Shown here one piece after another: positions 54,574 through 62,511 of a stretch of 64,000 bases of DNA (positions are counted from its first letter, which is position 1; the number at the start of each line of letters is the position of its first letter). Source of the stretch: JBBSEX01 sp038239345 (GTDB lineage: Bacteria > Acidobacteriota > Terriglobia > Bryobacterales > Bryobacteraceae). Location: assembly GCA_038239345.1 (NCBI GenBank), contig JBBSEX010000002.1, positions 1 through 64,000 of the forward strand. The letters are read 5' to 3'. A program made the translations under genes and the position numbers. Under the pieces are notes generated by a model. It made no database searches and had not been told where the DNA came from. It was given only the letters and a program-made list of their open reading frames with translations.

Positions 54574-56304
54574 ATGAAAAAATTTGTACTCGGCTTGATC
54601 ACCGGCATCGCGATCACCGGATTCATCGGCATCATCTTCGTTTTCGCGCTGGCCAGAATCGGCGACCGGAAGCCTGTCATCTCCGACGCTTCGACGCTCG
54701 TCCTTAAGCTGGAGGGCGATATTCCCGAGCAATCGCCCGTGGAAATCCAGCTTCCTTTTTTCGAGAGCCAATCCCAATCCACCGTGGAAGAATTGTGGCG
54801 GACCCTGCGCCGGGCCGCGGCGGACCCCAAGATTAAGGCGGTTGTCCTGATGCCCCGGGGAGTCGGCGCGGGCTGGGCCAAGCTCGAAGAACTGCACGAA
54901 AACCTGCTGGCGTTTAAGAAGTCCGGCAAGCGCTTAATCGCCTTCCTGCGCAATCCTGGCACGCGCGAATATTACATCGCTACAGCCGCCGACAAGATCT
55001 ACATGACGCCCGAAGACATGTTGGACGTCAAGGGTCTGCGGGCTGAGGTGATGTTCGTCAAGGGGGCGCTCGAAAAGGTCGGCGCGCAGATTGAAGTGGA
55101 ACACGTCGGCAGGTACAAGGACGCCGGCGATATGTTCACCCGCACATCAATGACGCCGGAAAGCCGCGACGTTTTGAACCAGATCATCGATCAGTTCTGG
55201 GGAGATATGGTGAACACCGTCGCCGCGGCGCGCAAGAAGAGTGTAGAAGACGTTCGCCTGATGCTGGAGGACGGTCCCTTTTTGGCCCGGGAAGCTCTCG
55301 CCAAAGGTTTGATCGACTCCTTAAAATTCGAAGATGAAATGTACGGCGAGTTGAAAGACCGTCTCAAGGAGAAGGAAATTCAGCGCGTGTCGCACCGCGA
55401 TTACTTGAAGTCGTTGGGGTCCGACGGCAAGAACAAGATTGCCTTGATCGTAGGGTCGGGTGAGATAACGCGCGCTTCTGAGGGCGGCGGCTTGGGTGGC
55501 AACGAAGGCCTGACGGCGGGCGGCATGATCAAGCAACTCCGCCTTGTGGGCAACGACGCCAGCATCAAAGGCGTGATCCTGCGCGTCGATTCTCCTGGCG
55601 GCGATGGCATCGCCTCCGATGACATCCTGCATGAGGTGAAAGTGCTAAGCAAGAAGAAGCCGCTGGTGATTTCCATGTCGGACCTTGCGGCTTCCGGAGG
55701 CTATTTCATTGCCATGAGTGGCGACCCGATTGTGGCCTATCCCAACACCTTGACTGGATCGATTGGCGTGCTCTTCGGCAGACTGAATCTCCGCGGACTA
55801 TATGACAAAATCGGCATCAACAAAGAAATTATTTCGCGCGGAAAGTATGCTGGCCTCGACTCCGAATATCAGCCGTTGGACGACGCCACTCGCGCCAAAC
55901 TCCGCGGCCAGATCGAGGAATTCTACAAAGGCTTCGTCACTCGCGTGGCGGAAGGCCGAAGGCGTAAGTACGAGGAAATGGAACCGCTGGCGCAGGGCCG
56001 GGTGTGGCTCGGTTCGCAGGCAAAGCAGAATGGGCTGGTGGATGAACTGGGTGGGCTGGATAAGGCCATCGAGATCTTAAAGAAGAAGGCTAATATTCCG
56101 CTCAACGACGGCGTTGCCCTGGTGACCTACCCCCCGAAACGAAGCTTACTGGAAGTGTTGATGAGCTCGCGCGACGATTCGGCCACCGTTGAAATGAAGA
56201 TTCAATCCACTTTGGAAAAATCTGTATTGAAGGGCTTCCCCATTCGGTCCTGGACCCAGGGTGGAATGCTCAAAGTAATGCCGTTCGTCGTGGAAGTAAA
56301 GTAG
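54574..56304 (+). CDS. sppA: Signal peptide peptidase SppA, long (67K) form
   Basis: A 576-residue protein with an N-terminal membrane anchor and two tandem S49 peptidase domains, as in E. coli SppA. The general base is Lys182 (GRYKDAGD) in the first half and the nucleophile Ser374 (DLAASGGYFIAM) in the second. The enzyme degrades cleaved signal peptides in the membrane. The last codons (Glu-Val-Lys-stop) are inside a tandem duplication (56293-56328). Confidence 0.92.
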   Translation: MKKFVLGLITGIAITGFIGIIFVFALARIGDRKPVISDASTLVLKLEGDIPEQSPVEIQLPFFESQSQSTVEELWRTLRRAAADPKIKAVVLMPRGVGAGWAKLEELHENLLAFKKSGKRLIAFLRNPGTREYYIATAADKIYMTPEDMLDVKGLRAEVMFVKGALEKVGAQIEVEHVGRYKDAGDMFTRTSMTPESRDVLNQIIDQFWGDMVNTVAAARKKSVEDVRLMLEDGPFLAREALAKGLIDSLKFEDEMYGELKDRLKEKEIQRVSHRDYLKSLGSDGKNKIALIVGSGEITRASEGGGLGGNEGLTAGGMIKQLRLVGNDASIKGVILRVDSPGGDGIASDDILHEVKVLSKKKPLVISMSDLAASGGYFIAMSGDPIVAYPNTLTGSIGVLFGRLNLRGLYDKIGINKEIISRGKYAGLDSEYQPLDDATRAKLRGQIEEFYKGFVTRVAEGRRRKYEEMEPLAQGRVWLGSQAKQNGLVDELGGLDKAIEILKKKANIPLNDGVALVTYPPKRSLLEVLMSSRDDSATVEMKIQSTLEKSVLKGFPIRSWTQGGMLKVMPFVVEVK

Positions 56305-56328
56305 AGCGCTGAAGTAAAGTAGAGCGCT
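56293..56328. repeat. Perfect tandem duplication of 18 bp at the sppA 3' end
   Basis: The unit GAAGTAAAGTAGAGCGCT occurs twice head to tail with no change. The first copy holds the last three codons and stop of sppA; the second lies wholly in the intergenic gap before the sigma factor gene. Perfect identity indicates a recent replication slip or a constrained element. Confidence 0.9.
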
Positions 56329-56349
56329 AAGGCTGAACCCGCGCCTGCA

Positions 56350-57105
56350 TCAGAATGCGTGGCTGGAATGAATCCCGCTCGATTGCAGTACAACGGCCAT
56401 CTTTTCAAGCGCCGACTTATGAATCTGCGAGACTCGGCTTTCATTGATTCCGAGCACGCCACCGATCTCCTTCATTGTCATTTCGCTTGTGTAGTAAAGG
56501 CCCACAACCCGCTGGTATCGCTCCGGCAGGGTTTTCATTGCATTGCCAAGTACACTTCGTAGCTGTTCCCGGGCGCAGATCGTATCGGGCTGCGTTTCGG
56601 GCTTGCTGGGAAAATCGGGCGCCGGCAGGTCTTCGTGGTCAGTAGCCCGGGATGAAGCCGATATCAGGCCCACGCTTCGCAGATCCAGCATCATCTGCCG
56701 CCAGCGCTCGACATCCACGCCCAACTTCTCGGCCACTTCCGCTTCCGTTGGCGCCCGCTGCAAGGTGGAGGAGAGGTCCCTGGTAGCGGCCTCCACTTGT
56801 TTGTGCCGACGGCGCAGATCGCGAGAGGCCCAATCCAATTGCCGCAGGCTATCCAGAATGGCGCCCTTAATGCGATGCTTGGCGTAACTCGAGAAGACCA
56901 CCTGCTTCTCCGGATCATACTTATTCGCGGCATCAAACAAGCCGAGAATCCCCGCGTGAACCAGATCGTCTAAATCGACATGGACGGGCAAATTTTCGTG
57001 CACGCGAACGGCAATGGCCTTAACCAGCGGAAGGTGTTCGAGTACAACCCGATCCCGGCGAGCGGTCTTGGCACAGGGAACTACAGCGACGGCTTTAATC
57101 TTCAT
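56350..57105 (-). CDS. FliA/WhiG-type alternative sigma factor
   Basis: A 251-residue sigma-70 family protein with regions 2 (DLDDLVHAGILGLFDAANKYD, FSSYAKHRIKGAILDSLRQLDWASR), 3 and 4 (LPERYQRVVGLYYTSEMTMKEI, LGINESRVSQIHKSAL). Sequence and length fit the FliA/WhiG group (sigma-28), which serves flagellar or developmental genes. No flagellar or anti-sigma (FlgM) gene is in the window. AAGG lies 11 bases before the ATG. Confidence 0.85.
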   Translation of the reverse strand: MKIKAVAVVPCAKTARRDRVVLEHLPLVKAIAVRVHENLPVHVDLDDLVHAGILGLFDAANKYDPEKQVVFSSYAKHRIKGAILDSLRQLDWASRDLRRRHKQVEAATRDLSSTLQRAPTEAEVAEKLGVDVERWRQMMLDLRSVGLISASSRATDHEDLPAPDFPSKPETQPDTICAREQLRSVLGNAMKTLPERYQRVVGLYYTSEMTMKEIGGVLGINESRVSQIHKSALEKMAVVLQSSGIHSSHAF

Positions 57106-57479
57106 ACGCTCATACCTTTCGGCGAGTTCTTCGATAAAGGAAGAGGTCTCGTCGTATTACGCAAAGCTTGGAATGGTGAGTTGAGGAAGTAAGCCGTGGG
57201 AGTGGCAGGTCGTATTACCGATTGCACAATGCTTAGTTGCAATCGGAGTCCGCTCGCGAATTGACCACGAATCGTGGACAACATGTTCTGCGATGACGGA
57301 CTAAAGACACGTATTGCGTTCTGATATCGCATAAGGATCTGCCCCACCAAGAGCGAAACATTGTCTTCTAAATGAAGCACTTAGTTTCACTCGTTCTTAC
57401 TTACTTTGTGCTAAGAGGCAGGTTAAAGGTTTCCATAGGCGAAGTATCTCAGTAGAACCCCTTAGATGATCTTAGAAAG
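57106..57479. other. 374 bases with no supported gene
   Basis: A 92-codon GTG-started minus-strand frame (57102-57380) overlaps the sigma factor start by ATGA, but its composition is low in acidic residues and it matches nothing I know. The strip is richer in A+T than its neighbours. GTCGTATTAC occurs at about 57149 and again as GTCGTATTACC near 57210. No hairpin with a U-tract or promoter was convincing. Confidence 0.4.
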
Positions 57480-57656
57480 CTACTGATCCGGTTCTATCCG
57501 ATCGCGGGTAGATACCATTGTTTTCACCACATACAGTGCTAGGACTGCGAGGGTCACCAGACGCACCCGGCCCGTGAGGGTGAGACTAGCCATTACCCCA
57601 AGTACTAGATAACAGGCTAGGCCAATTACCAGACGTTTTGTAAGTTTTAGGGACAT
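57480..57656 (-). CDS. Small membrane protein (58 aa), no known family
   Basis: A 58-residue frame starting with ATG at 57656. It has a basic start (MSLKLTKRL), two hydrophobic segments (VIGLACYLVLGVMASLTL and VRLVTLAVLALYVVKTMV) and a charged tail (STRDRIEPDQ): the layout of a genuine two-helix protein. Codon use (several CTA and GTA) differs from flanking genes. No Shine-Dalgarno is visible. It starts 6 bases after the stop of the frame upstream (57663-57872), suggesting an operon of two small genes. Confidence 0.55.
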   Translation of the reverse strand: MSLKLTKRLVIGLACYLVLGVMASLTLTGRVRLVTLAVLALYVVKTMVSTRDRIEPDQ

Positions 57657-57662
57657 GATCGA

Positions 57663-57872
57663 CTACAGGTCGTATGGCTCCCGGCCAAGGTCGCCATTGA
57701 GTACAGTAAACCAAACCCCCGTACCATACTCAGGTTGCCTCGCGTGCCAACACGTCCTAGTTCGGCGGTTCTCATAGTACTTCTCACTGGATCTATACAA
57801 GATACCCTGTTGCGGGGGCGTATACCACCCAGGCGTTCTAGACCTATCTAGAAGCCCGCCCTTTCCGAATCG
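57663..57872 (-). pseudogene. Open frame with protein-like composition but no ATG start
   Basis: The minus-strand frame from 57872 to the TAG at 57663-57665 gives 69 residues that look like real protein: TPGWYTPPQQGILYRSSEKY, then CWHARQPEYGTGVWFTVLNG, ending DLGREPYDL. It is bounded upstream by a TGA. An ATG at 57876 lies one base out of frame, so one extra base near 57860 could have broken the start; otherwise a TTG at 57800 with AGGGT before it would give 45 residues. AGA/AGG/CTA codons are common, unlike the flanks. Family unknown. Confidence 0.4.
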
Positions 57873-57886
57873 TCATTAAATTTCGT

Positions 57887-58807
57887 TCATTTCTGCCCCA
57901 CAGCGAGCAATGTCCCAAATTGGGGGTTCTCTTTTTCCCGATGGACTACCGATGTTTCCACATTTTGGAATCCCGCCGCCGCTAAATAGCGCCTCACTTC
58001 CACCTCCGTAAAGCCCAGCCACAGATGAGCATACAGCTCACGAGCCTCTTCAAAGTTATGCTTGATGAGATCCAGGATGACGATTCGGCCGCCTGGTTTC
58101 AATATCCGGCTTGCTTCTTCCACGGCCGTTCGCGGGTGCTGCGCGTGATGTAACGATTGACTGAAGAACGCCAAATCGACTTCCCGATCAGCGATTGGCA
58201 GCTTCTCCAAATCGCCCAAACGATACTCTAAGTTGAAAATCCCATGGCTGCGCGCAAGCTCCGCGCCAAATTCCACCATCTTCTCCGAATTGTCGACAGC
58301 GATTACCCGGCTGGCTCGCCGCGCCAACAACTGTGAGAAAGTACCTTCCCCCGCACCCAGATCGGCGATCTCCATTGGCGGCAAAAGACTAAGCAGCGCC
58401 TCCGCTAGTCCCTGCCAGGAACGTCCCGGCACATACTGCCGTCCAAATCTGCCAGCCAGTTCATCGAAATAGGTGCGCATCTTATCCCGACGCTTGCGCA
58501 GCACCAGAGTCAGCGCCTCCAAATCCTCCCCCGCCTGAGGAATTTCTGAGACGGCGGCGCGTAGCAACGGCTCCAGAACACCACCCTGCGCCGGCAGCAG
58601 CCGATAAAAGATATTCTTGCCTGTACGTCTATCCTCAACCAGTCCAGCCTGCTTTAACTGTGATAGGTGAGTGGAAATCTGACTCTGTCCTTTACATAGG
58701 ATCTCTTGGATTTCGGCAACCGATAGCTCTTCGCGCTCTAACAAAAGGAGTAGGCGCAGGCGGCTTGGATCGCCCAGTAAACGAAGTGATTTTAGAATTG
58801 ACGCCAT
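57887..58807 (-). CDS. ArsR-type regulator fused to a SAM-dependent methyltransferase (SahR-like)
   Basis: A 306-residue protein. Residues 1-95 form an ArsR winged-helix domain (LGDPSRLRLLLLL, QSQISTHLSQLKQAGLVEDR). Residues about 115-270 form a class I methyltransferase with motif I at 147-155 (IADLGAGEGTFSQ), VIAVDNSEKM and LKPGGRIVILDL. It is divergent from ahcY over a 26-bp palindrome. ArsR-methyltransferase fusions of this kind, including SahR, control SAM-cycle genes and sense S-adenosylhomocysteine in some Proteobacteria. Here the location and architecture suggest the same role; ligand is inferred. Confidence 0.85.
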   Translation of the reverse strand: MASILKSLRLLGDPSRLRLLLLLEREELSVAEIQEILCKGQSQISTHLSQLKQAGLVEDRRTGKNIFYRLLPAQGGVLEPLLRAAVSEIPQAGEDLEALTLVLRKRRDKMRTYFDELAGRFGRQYVPGRSWQGLAEALLSLLPPMEIADLGAGEGTFSQLLARRASRVIAVDNSEKMVEFGAELARSHGIFNLEYRLGDLEKLPIADREVDLAFFSQSLHHAQHPRTAVEEASRILKPGGRIVILDLIKHNFEEARELYAHLWLGFTEVEVRRYLAAAGFQNVETSVVHREKENPQFGTLLAVGQK

Positions 58808-58826
58808 CTACGAACTCCAGTATAGT
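58798..58826 (+). promoter_or_regulatory. Sigma-70 promoter of ahcY
   Basis: TTGACG (58798-58803), a 17-base spacer and TATAGT (58821-58826) form a near-consensus promoter. The predicted start (about 58833) lies inside the palindromic operator, and the -35 element lies in the first codons of the divergent regulator gene. Confidence 0.75.
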
Positions 58827-58851
58827 ATCAATATATCATGATGTATTGATA
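58826..58851. promoter_or_regulatory. 26-bp palindromic operator between the ArsR-MT regulator and ahcY
   Basis: Outer arms TATCAATA and TATTGATA are perfect inverse complements; the centre ATCATGAT is itself palindromic; only one symmetric pair (T at 58834, G at 58843) mismatches. It overlaps the last base of the ahcY -10 and the predicted start, lies 19 bases before the regulator start and 22 before ahcY. It suits an ArsR dimer that represses both genes. Confidence 0.8.
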
Positions 58852-58873
58852 TGAACCAGAAAGGACGACACAT

Positions 58874-60310
58874 ATGAGCACCGCCACCTTACCTCTTACT
58901 CAGAAAGCAGTCGACTTCAAAGTCGCCGACATGAACCTGGCCGATTGGGGCCGCAAAGAAATATCCATTGCCGAGCATGAGATGCCCGGCTTGATGTCCA
59001 TTCGCAAGAAGCACGCCGCTGAAAGGCCGCTCGCCGGCGTTCGCGTAACGGGATCGTTGCACATGACGATTCAGACGGCCGTGTTGATTGAAACGTTGGT
59101 CGATCTCGGCGCCGACGTACGCTGGGCCAGCTGTAATATCTTTTCCACGCAAGATCACGCCGCCGCCGCGATTGCCGCCACGGGTGTACCGGTCTTCGCC
59201 TGGAAGGGTGAATCCCTGGAAGAATATTGGTGGTGTACGCTGCAGGCAGTAATGCATCCCGGCGGCAAGGGTCCGCAACTGGTCGTCGACGATGGCGGCG
59301 ATGTCACGCTGCTGATTCACAAAGGCGTTGAGCTGGAAGATGGAAGCGAGTGGGTACATTCGCCGTCCGGCAGCCATGAAGAGAAAGTGATTAAAGACCT
59401 GCTGAAGAAGGTGCATGCCGAGCAGCCCACAATTTGGCATAGTATCGCCAAGGAATGGCGCGGCGTTTCCGAAGAAACCACCACTGGCGTTCATCGCTTA
59501 TACAAAATGAAGGAAGCTGGCAAACTGCTCGTTCCGGCGATCAATGTCAACGATTCGGTTACCAAGTCGAAGTTCGATAACCTGTACGGCTGCCGCGAAT
59601 CGCTGGCCGATGGTATCAAGCGGGCTACCGATGTCATGGTGGCCGGCAAGGTCGCCGTCATCTGCGGGTATGGCGATGTCGGCAAGGGTTCGGCACATTC
59701 CCTGCGAGGCATGGGAGCGCGAGTGATCGTGACCGAAGTGGATCCGATCAACGCTCTACAGGCCGCGATGGAAGGGTTTGAAGTCACAACGGTGGAAGAT
59801 ACTCTTGGCCGCGGCGATATCTACGTCACCTGCACCGGCAATCTGGACATCATTACGCTGGAACACATGCAGCACATGAAGGATCAGGCGATCGTCTGCA
59901 ATATCGGGCATTTCGACAACGAAATTCAGGTCGATCTGTTGAACACCGCACCCGGCGTCAAGCGTCTGAACATCAAGCCGCAGGTTGATCAGTATACGTT
60001 CCCATCGGGCAACAGCATTTTCATGCTGGCCGAAGGCCGCCTGGTAAACCTCGGTTGCGCTACCGGTCATCCCAGCTTCGTGATGAGCAACAGCTTTGCC
60101 AACCAAACGCTGGCTCAAATCGACTTGTGGAAGAACAAGGACGTCTACAAGATCGGCGTCTATGTTCTGCCGAAGAAACTGGACGAAGAAGTTGCCCGGC
60201 TCCACCTGGAGAAGATCGGCGTGAAGTTAACCACGTTGAGCCCGAAGCAGGCCGAGTATCTCGGTGTATCGGTGGACGGCCCGTACAAGGCCGATCATTA
60301 TCGTTACTAA
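58874..60310 (+). CDS. ahcY: S-adenosylhomocysteine hydrolase
   Basis: A 478-residue cytoplasmic NAD-dependent enzyme that splits S-adenosylhomocysteine to adenosine and homocysteine. The substrate region TGSLHMTIQTAVLIETL, the SCNIFSTQDHAAAAIA segment, the NAD-binding ICGYGDVGKGSA and the C-terminal KADHYRY end are diagnostic. The length is that of the bacterial form with the extra insert around residues 150-190. It is divergent from the ArsR-methyltransferase gene, followed by a terminator, and likely repressed when its substrate is scarce. Confidence 0.97.
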   Translation: MSTATLPLTQKAVDFKVADMNLADWGRKEISIAEHEMPGLMSIRKKHAAERPLAGVRVTGSLHMTIQTAVLIETLVDLGADVRWASCNIFSTQDHAAAAIAATGVPVFAWKGESLEEYWWCTLQAVMHPGGKGPQLVVDDGGDVTLLIHKGVELEDGSEWVHSPSGSHEEKVIKDLLKKVHAEQPTIWHSIAKEWRGVSEETTTGVHRLYKMKEAGKLLVPAINVNDSVTKSKFDNLYGCRESLADGIKRATDVMVAGKVAVICGYGDVGKGSAHSLRGMGARVIVTEVDPINALQAAMEGFEVTTVEDTLGRGDIYVTCTGNLDIITLEHMQHMKDQAIVCNIGHFDNEIQVDLLNTAPGVKRLNIKPQVDQYTFPSGNSIFMLAEGRLVNLGCATGHPSFVMSNSFANQTLAQIDLWKNKDVYKIGVYVLPKKLDEEVARLHLEKIGVKLTTLSPKQAEYLGVSVDGPYKADHYRY

Positions 60311-60327
60311 GCTGTCGTTACTCAAAG

Positions 60328-60360
60328 GGCCGCGGGGGATAATCTCCCTTGCGGCCTTTT
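60328..60360 (+). terminator. Rho-independent terminator after ahcY
   Basis: GGCCGC (60328-60333) pairs with GCGGCC (60351-60356), with inner G-rich/C-rich pairing, and TTTT follows. It ends 1 base before the TGA of the convergent tonB-like gene. Confidence 0.8.
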
Positions 60361-60361
60361 C

Positions 60362-61426
60362 TCATTTTCCGTTGTAGGTGAAAGCGAACTGCAGCCGGAT
60401 TTCGCGCCCTCGAAATTCCGCTGGAAGAGGCGGGAATGGATTGGACGCGCTGATTCCCGCTACCGCCGCGCGATCCAGCGGCTCAGCTCCGGACGGCAAG
60501 GCGATCACCAGTTTCGGAACGCTTCCATCCTTCGAAATCACGAATTGCACCAGCACCTTCCCCCGCCGCCCGAGTTTCGCGCTCTCCGGCATTACGGCGA
60601 ACCAGTTTCGGCGGACCGAAGCCAATATTCGAATCAGATACGGCTTGAAATCGACACCTTGGGGATCGCTCATCAGTTCCAGACTGCTTCCCAGACGCCC
60701 TTGCGTAGGCTGCGGGCTCAGGCCAGGAACCGTGCTTTGCGGATCGTCCCCCGCATCTCCGATCACCGCACCCGATCCACCCTGATGAGCCGCGCTTTGG
60801 GTTGCTTCACTCACCGACGATGTGGGCGGGCGCAGCTTCGGCGTAGCCAGGCCCTGCTGATCGCCTATTCCCTTCGTGACTCCAGGAGTTTCAAACGCCA
60901 GCTTCGGTTTTTGGTCGGTTTGAATTTGAATCGACGGCTGAATCGGCGGTGGCGGAGCAAGCGTTGGCGAATTCCCCATCGCCGGTGGCGGAGTCTGCGC
61001 CGCCAGCTTCGGTGGCTCGGGAAGAGCCGGCGCGGGAGCCGGGCGTGACGGCGGCACCGACGGTCGATTTCGTAAGACAGCCGGCGACTTCTCCCGCGTC
61101 ACAGGCCGTTGCACCAGGCTGTCGAGATCGATTTCCTTGCTCACTTCCGCTTTGTTCGGTTCGCGCTGCGTCAAATCGGGCGGCACGATCAGGTGCACTG
61201 CCTTCTTCAAATCAACCGTGGACGGCACATATGGCGCGGGATTGGGAAGCGCGCTCAGCCCGATCAGCGAGACCAGCACCAGCAGGTGAACCAGAAACGA
61301 CCCGATCGCCGCCCATAGGAGGTAAGCGCTGCTATCGGGCTTCTTCCAATCGAGCAGCAACCGTAACTCGCCCGCTTCCCCTGGGGTGTACTTATGATCT
61401 GGCGGAGTTTCTAACTGTACCTGCAT
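60362..61426 (-). CDS. TonB family energy transducer
   Basis: A 354-residue protein with one N-terminal membrane helix (about 34-58), a Pro-rich periplasmic linker (about 95-190) and a TonB C-terminal domain (about 260-354) with GRRGKVLVQFVISKDGSVPKL and a final LQFAFTYNGK. TonB proteins transmit proton-motive force to TonB-dependent receptors. The gene is not next to exbB/exbD. A receptor gene lies far away in the window (2159-5335). Confidence 0.88.
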   Translation of the reverse strand: MQVQLETPPDHKYTPGEAGELRLLLDWKKPDSSAYLLWAAIGSFLVHLLVLVSLIGLSALPNPAPYVPSTVDLKKAVHLIVPPDLTQREPNKAEVSKEIDLDSLVQRPVTREKSPAVLRNRPSVPPSRPAPAPALPEPPKLAAQTPPPAMGNSPTLAPPPPIQPSIQIQTDQKPKLAFETPGVTKGIGDQQGLATPKLRPPTSSVSEATQSAAHQGGSGAVIGDAGDDPQSTVPGLSPQPTQGRLGSSLELMSDPQGVDFKPYLIRILASVRRNWFAVMPESAKLGRRGKVLVQFVISKDGSVPKLVIALPSGAEPLDRAAVAGISASNPFPPLPAEFRGREIRLQFAFTYNGK

Positions 61427-61482
61427 GAATGCTATTGGTAGACGCTGTGCAAAGACCCAAAGTTGCTACTTGGAAGTGATCT

Positions 61483-62478
61483 CTATCCGATAGCCGCCGG
61501 AGCCAATGTGGCGCGAACTACTTTCGCATGCTCTTCGATCTTCGCCAGAATGGCCATCGATACCGCCAGGGCGCGCGTCGCATCTTCGCCGGCAACCACA
61601 GGTTTCTCCCTCGTGGCGATGCACTGCAGGAAGCTCTCGAACTGCAAGCGAAGGGGCTCACCCTTGGCGGCGCTAAGCGGCTGATAGCCGATCTGTTTAT
61701 TGCCATCCACTGTGAAAGCCGCCGCATCCTGGCGCTGGTAGTCGAGCGAAATATACTGGTTGGGTTGGAAGAGCCGCAGCTTGCGGACTTTCTCCGTCGA
61801 TACCCGGCTCGCCGTAATGTTCGCCACACATCCCCCTGGGAAGGATAGGCGCACATTGGCTATATCCACTTTCTCCGAAAGAATGGACACCCCGGCGGCG
61901 CGAATTTCATCGGGCATTCGGCCTACCAGCGACAACACGATGTCCAAATCATGAATCATCAAATCGAGAATCACATCCACATCCAGACTGCGCGGCGTAA
62001 AGACGCTCATCCGGTGGATCTCGAAAAATAGAGGCGTTGTCAGCACGGCATGCAACGCGCTAACGGCAGGATTGAATCGTTCCAGATGGCCCACCTGAAG
62101 AATCCTTCCATTGCGCGCAGCCGTTCCCACTAACCGGTGCGCCGATTCCAGATTCAAAGCGATAGGCTTCTCGATTAACACATCGATGCCCGCTTCCAGT
62201 AAAGTGCAGCCGACCGCGGCGTGAGAGGTAGTGGGTGTCGCCACTACCGCCGCGTCCACCTGGCCCGCGAGTTCTTCGACGCTGCCATAGGCGCGGCAAC
62301 CGTATCGCCCGGCAGCTTCGCGAGCTTTTGCCGGATCGGCATCCACGACGGCCACGAGCTTCGCGCCCGCCGCCTCATGAATCACCCGCAGGTGATTTTG
62401 GCCGAAGATCCCGGCGCCGACGACGGCTAGACGAGGGAGCCCCTCTCTTGCCATCGGTTGTTCATCGTGCGTAGACAC
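61483..62478 (-). CDS. Gfo/Idh/MocA oxidoreductase, GnnA-like
   Basis: A 331-residue cytoplasmic oxidoreductase with a Rossmann start (LAVVGAGIFGQNHLRVIH), the EKP motif (VLIEKPIALNLESA) and the VGHLERFNPAVSAL segment, which is typical of the UDP-GlcNAc 3-dehydrogenase (GnnA) group acting in 3-amino lipid A synthesis. The partner aminotransferase GnnB and lpxA are not in the window, so this role is a guess. The start is a GTG at 62478 or an ATG eight codons later; neither has a clear ribosome site. Confidence 0.78.
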   Translation of the reverse strand: MSTHDEQPMAREGLPRLAVVGAGIFGQNHLRVIHEAAGAKLVAVVDADPAKAREAAGRYGCRAYGSVEELAGQVDAAVVATPTTSHAAVGCTLLEAGIDVLIEKPIALNLESAHRLVGTAARNGRILQVGHLERFNPAVSALHAVLTTPLFFEIHRMSVFTPRSLDVDVILDLMIHDLDIVLSLVGRMPDEIRAAGVSILSEKVDIANVRLSFPGGCVANITASRVSTEKVRKLRLFQPNQYISLDYQRQDAAAFTVDGNKQIGYQPLSAAKGEPLRLQFESFLQCIATREKPVVAGEDATRALAVSMAILAKIEEHAKVVRATLAPAAIG

Positions 62479-62511
62479 ACTAGCATGCTATAACAAAGGA
62501 ACTCCACACTA

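Noticed and set aside
57102..57380. Minus-strand 92-codon GTG frame overlapping the sigma factor by ATGA
   Set aside because: Overlap is suggestive but composition is not protein-like and no family could be seen; kept out of the gene list.
58808..58873. SAH riboswitch in front of ahcY
   Set aside because: The predicted leader is only about 40 bases and contains a DNA palindrome rather than a riboswitch fold.
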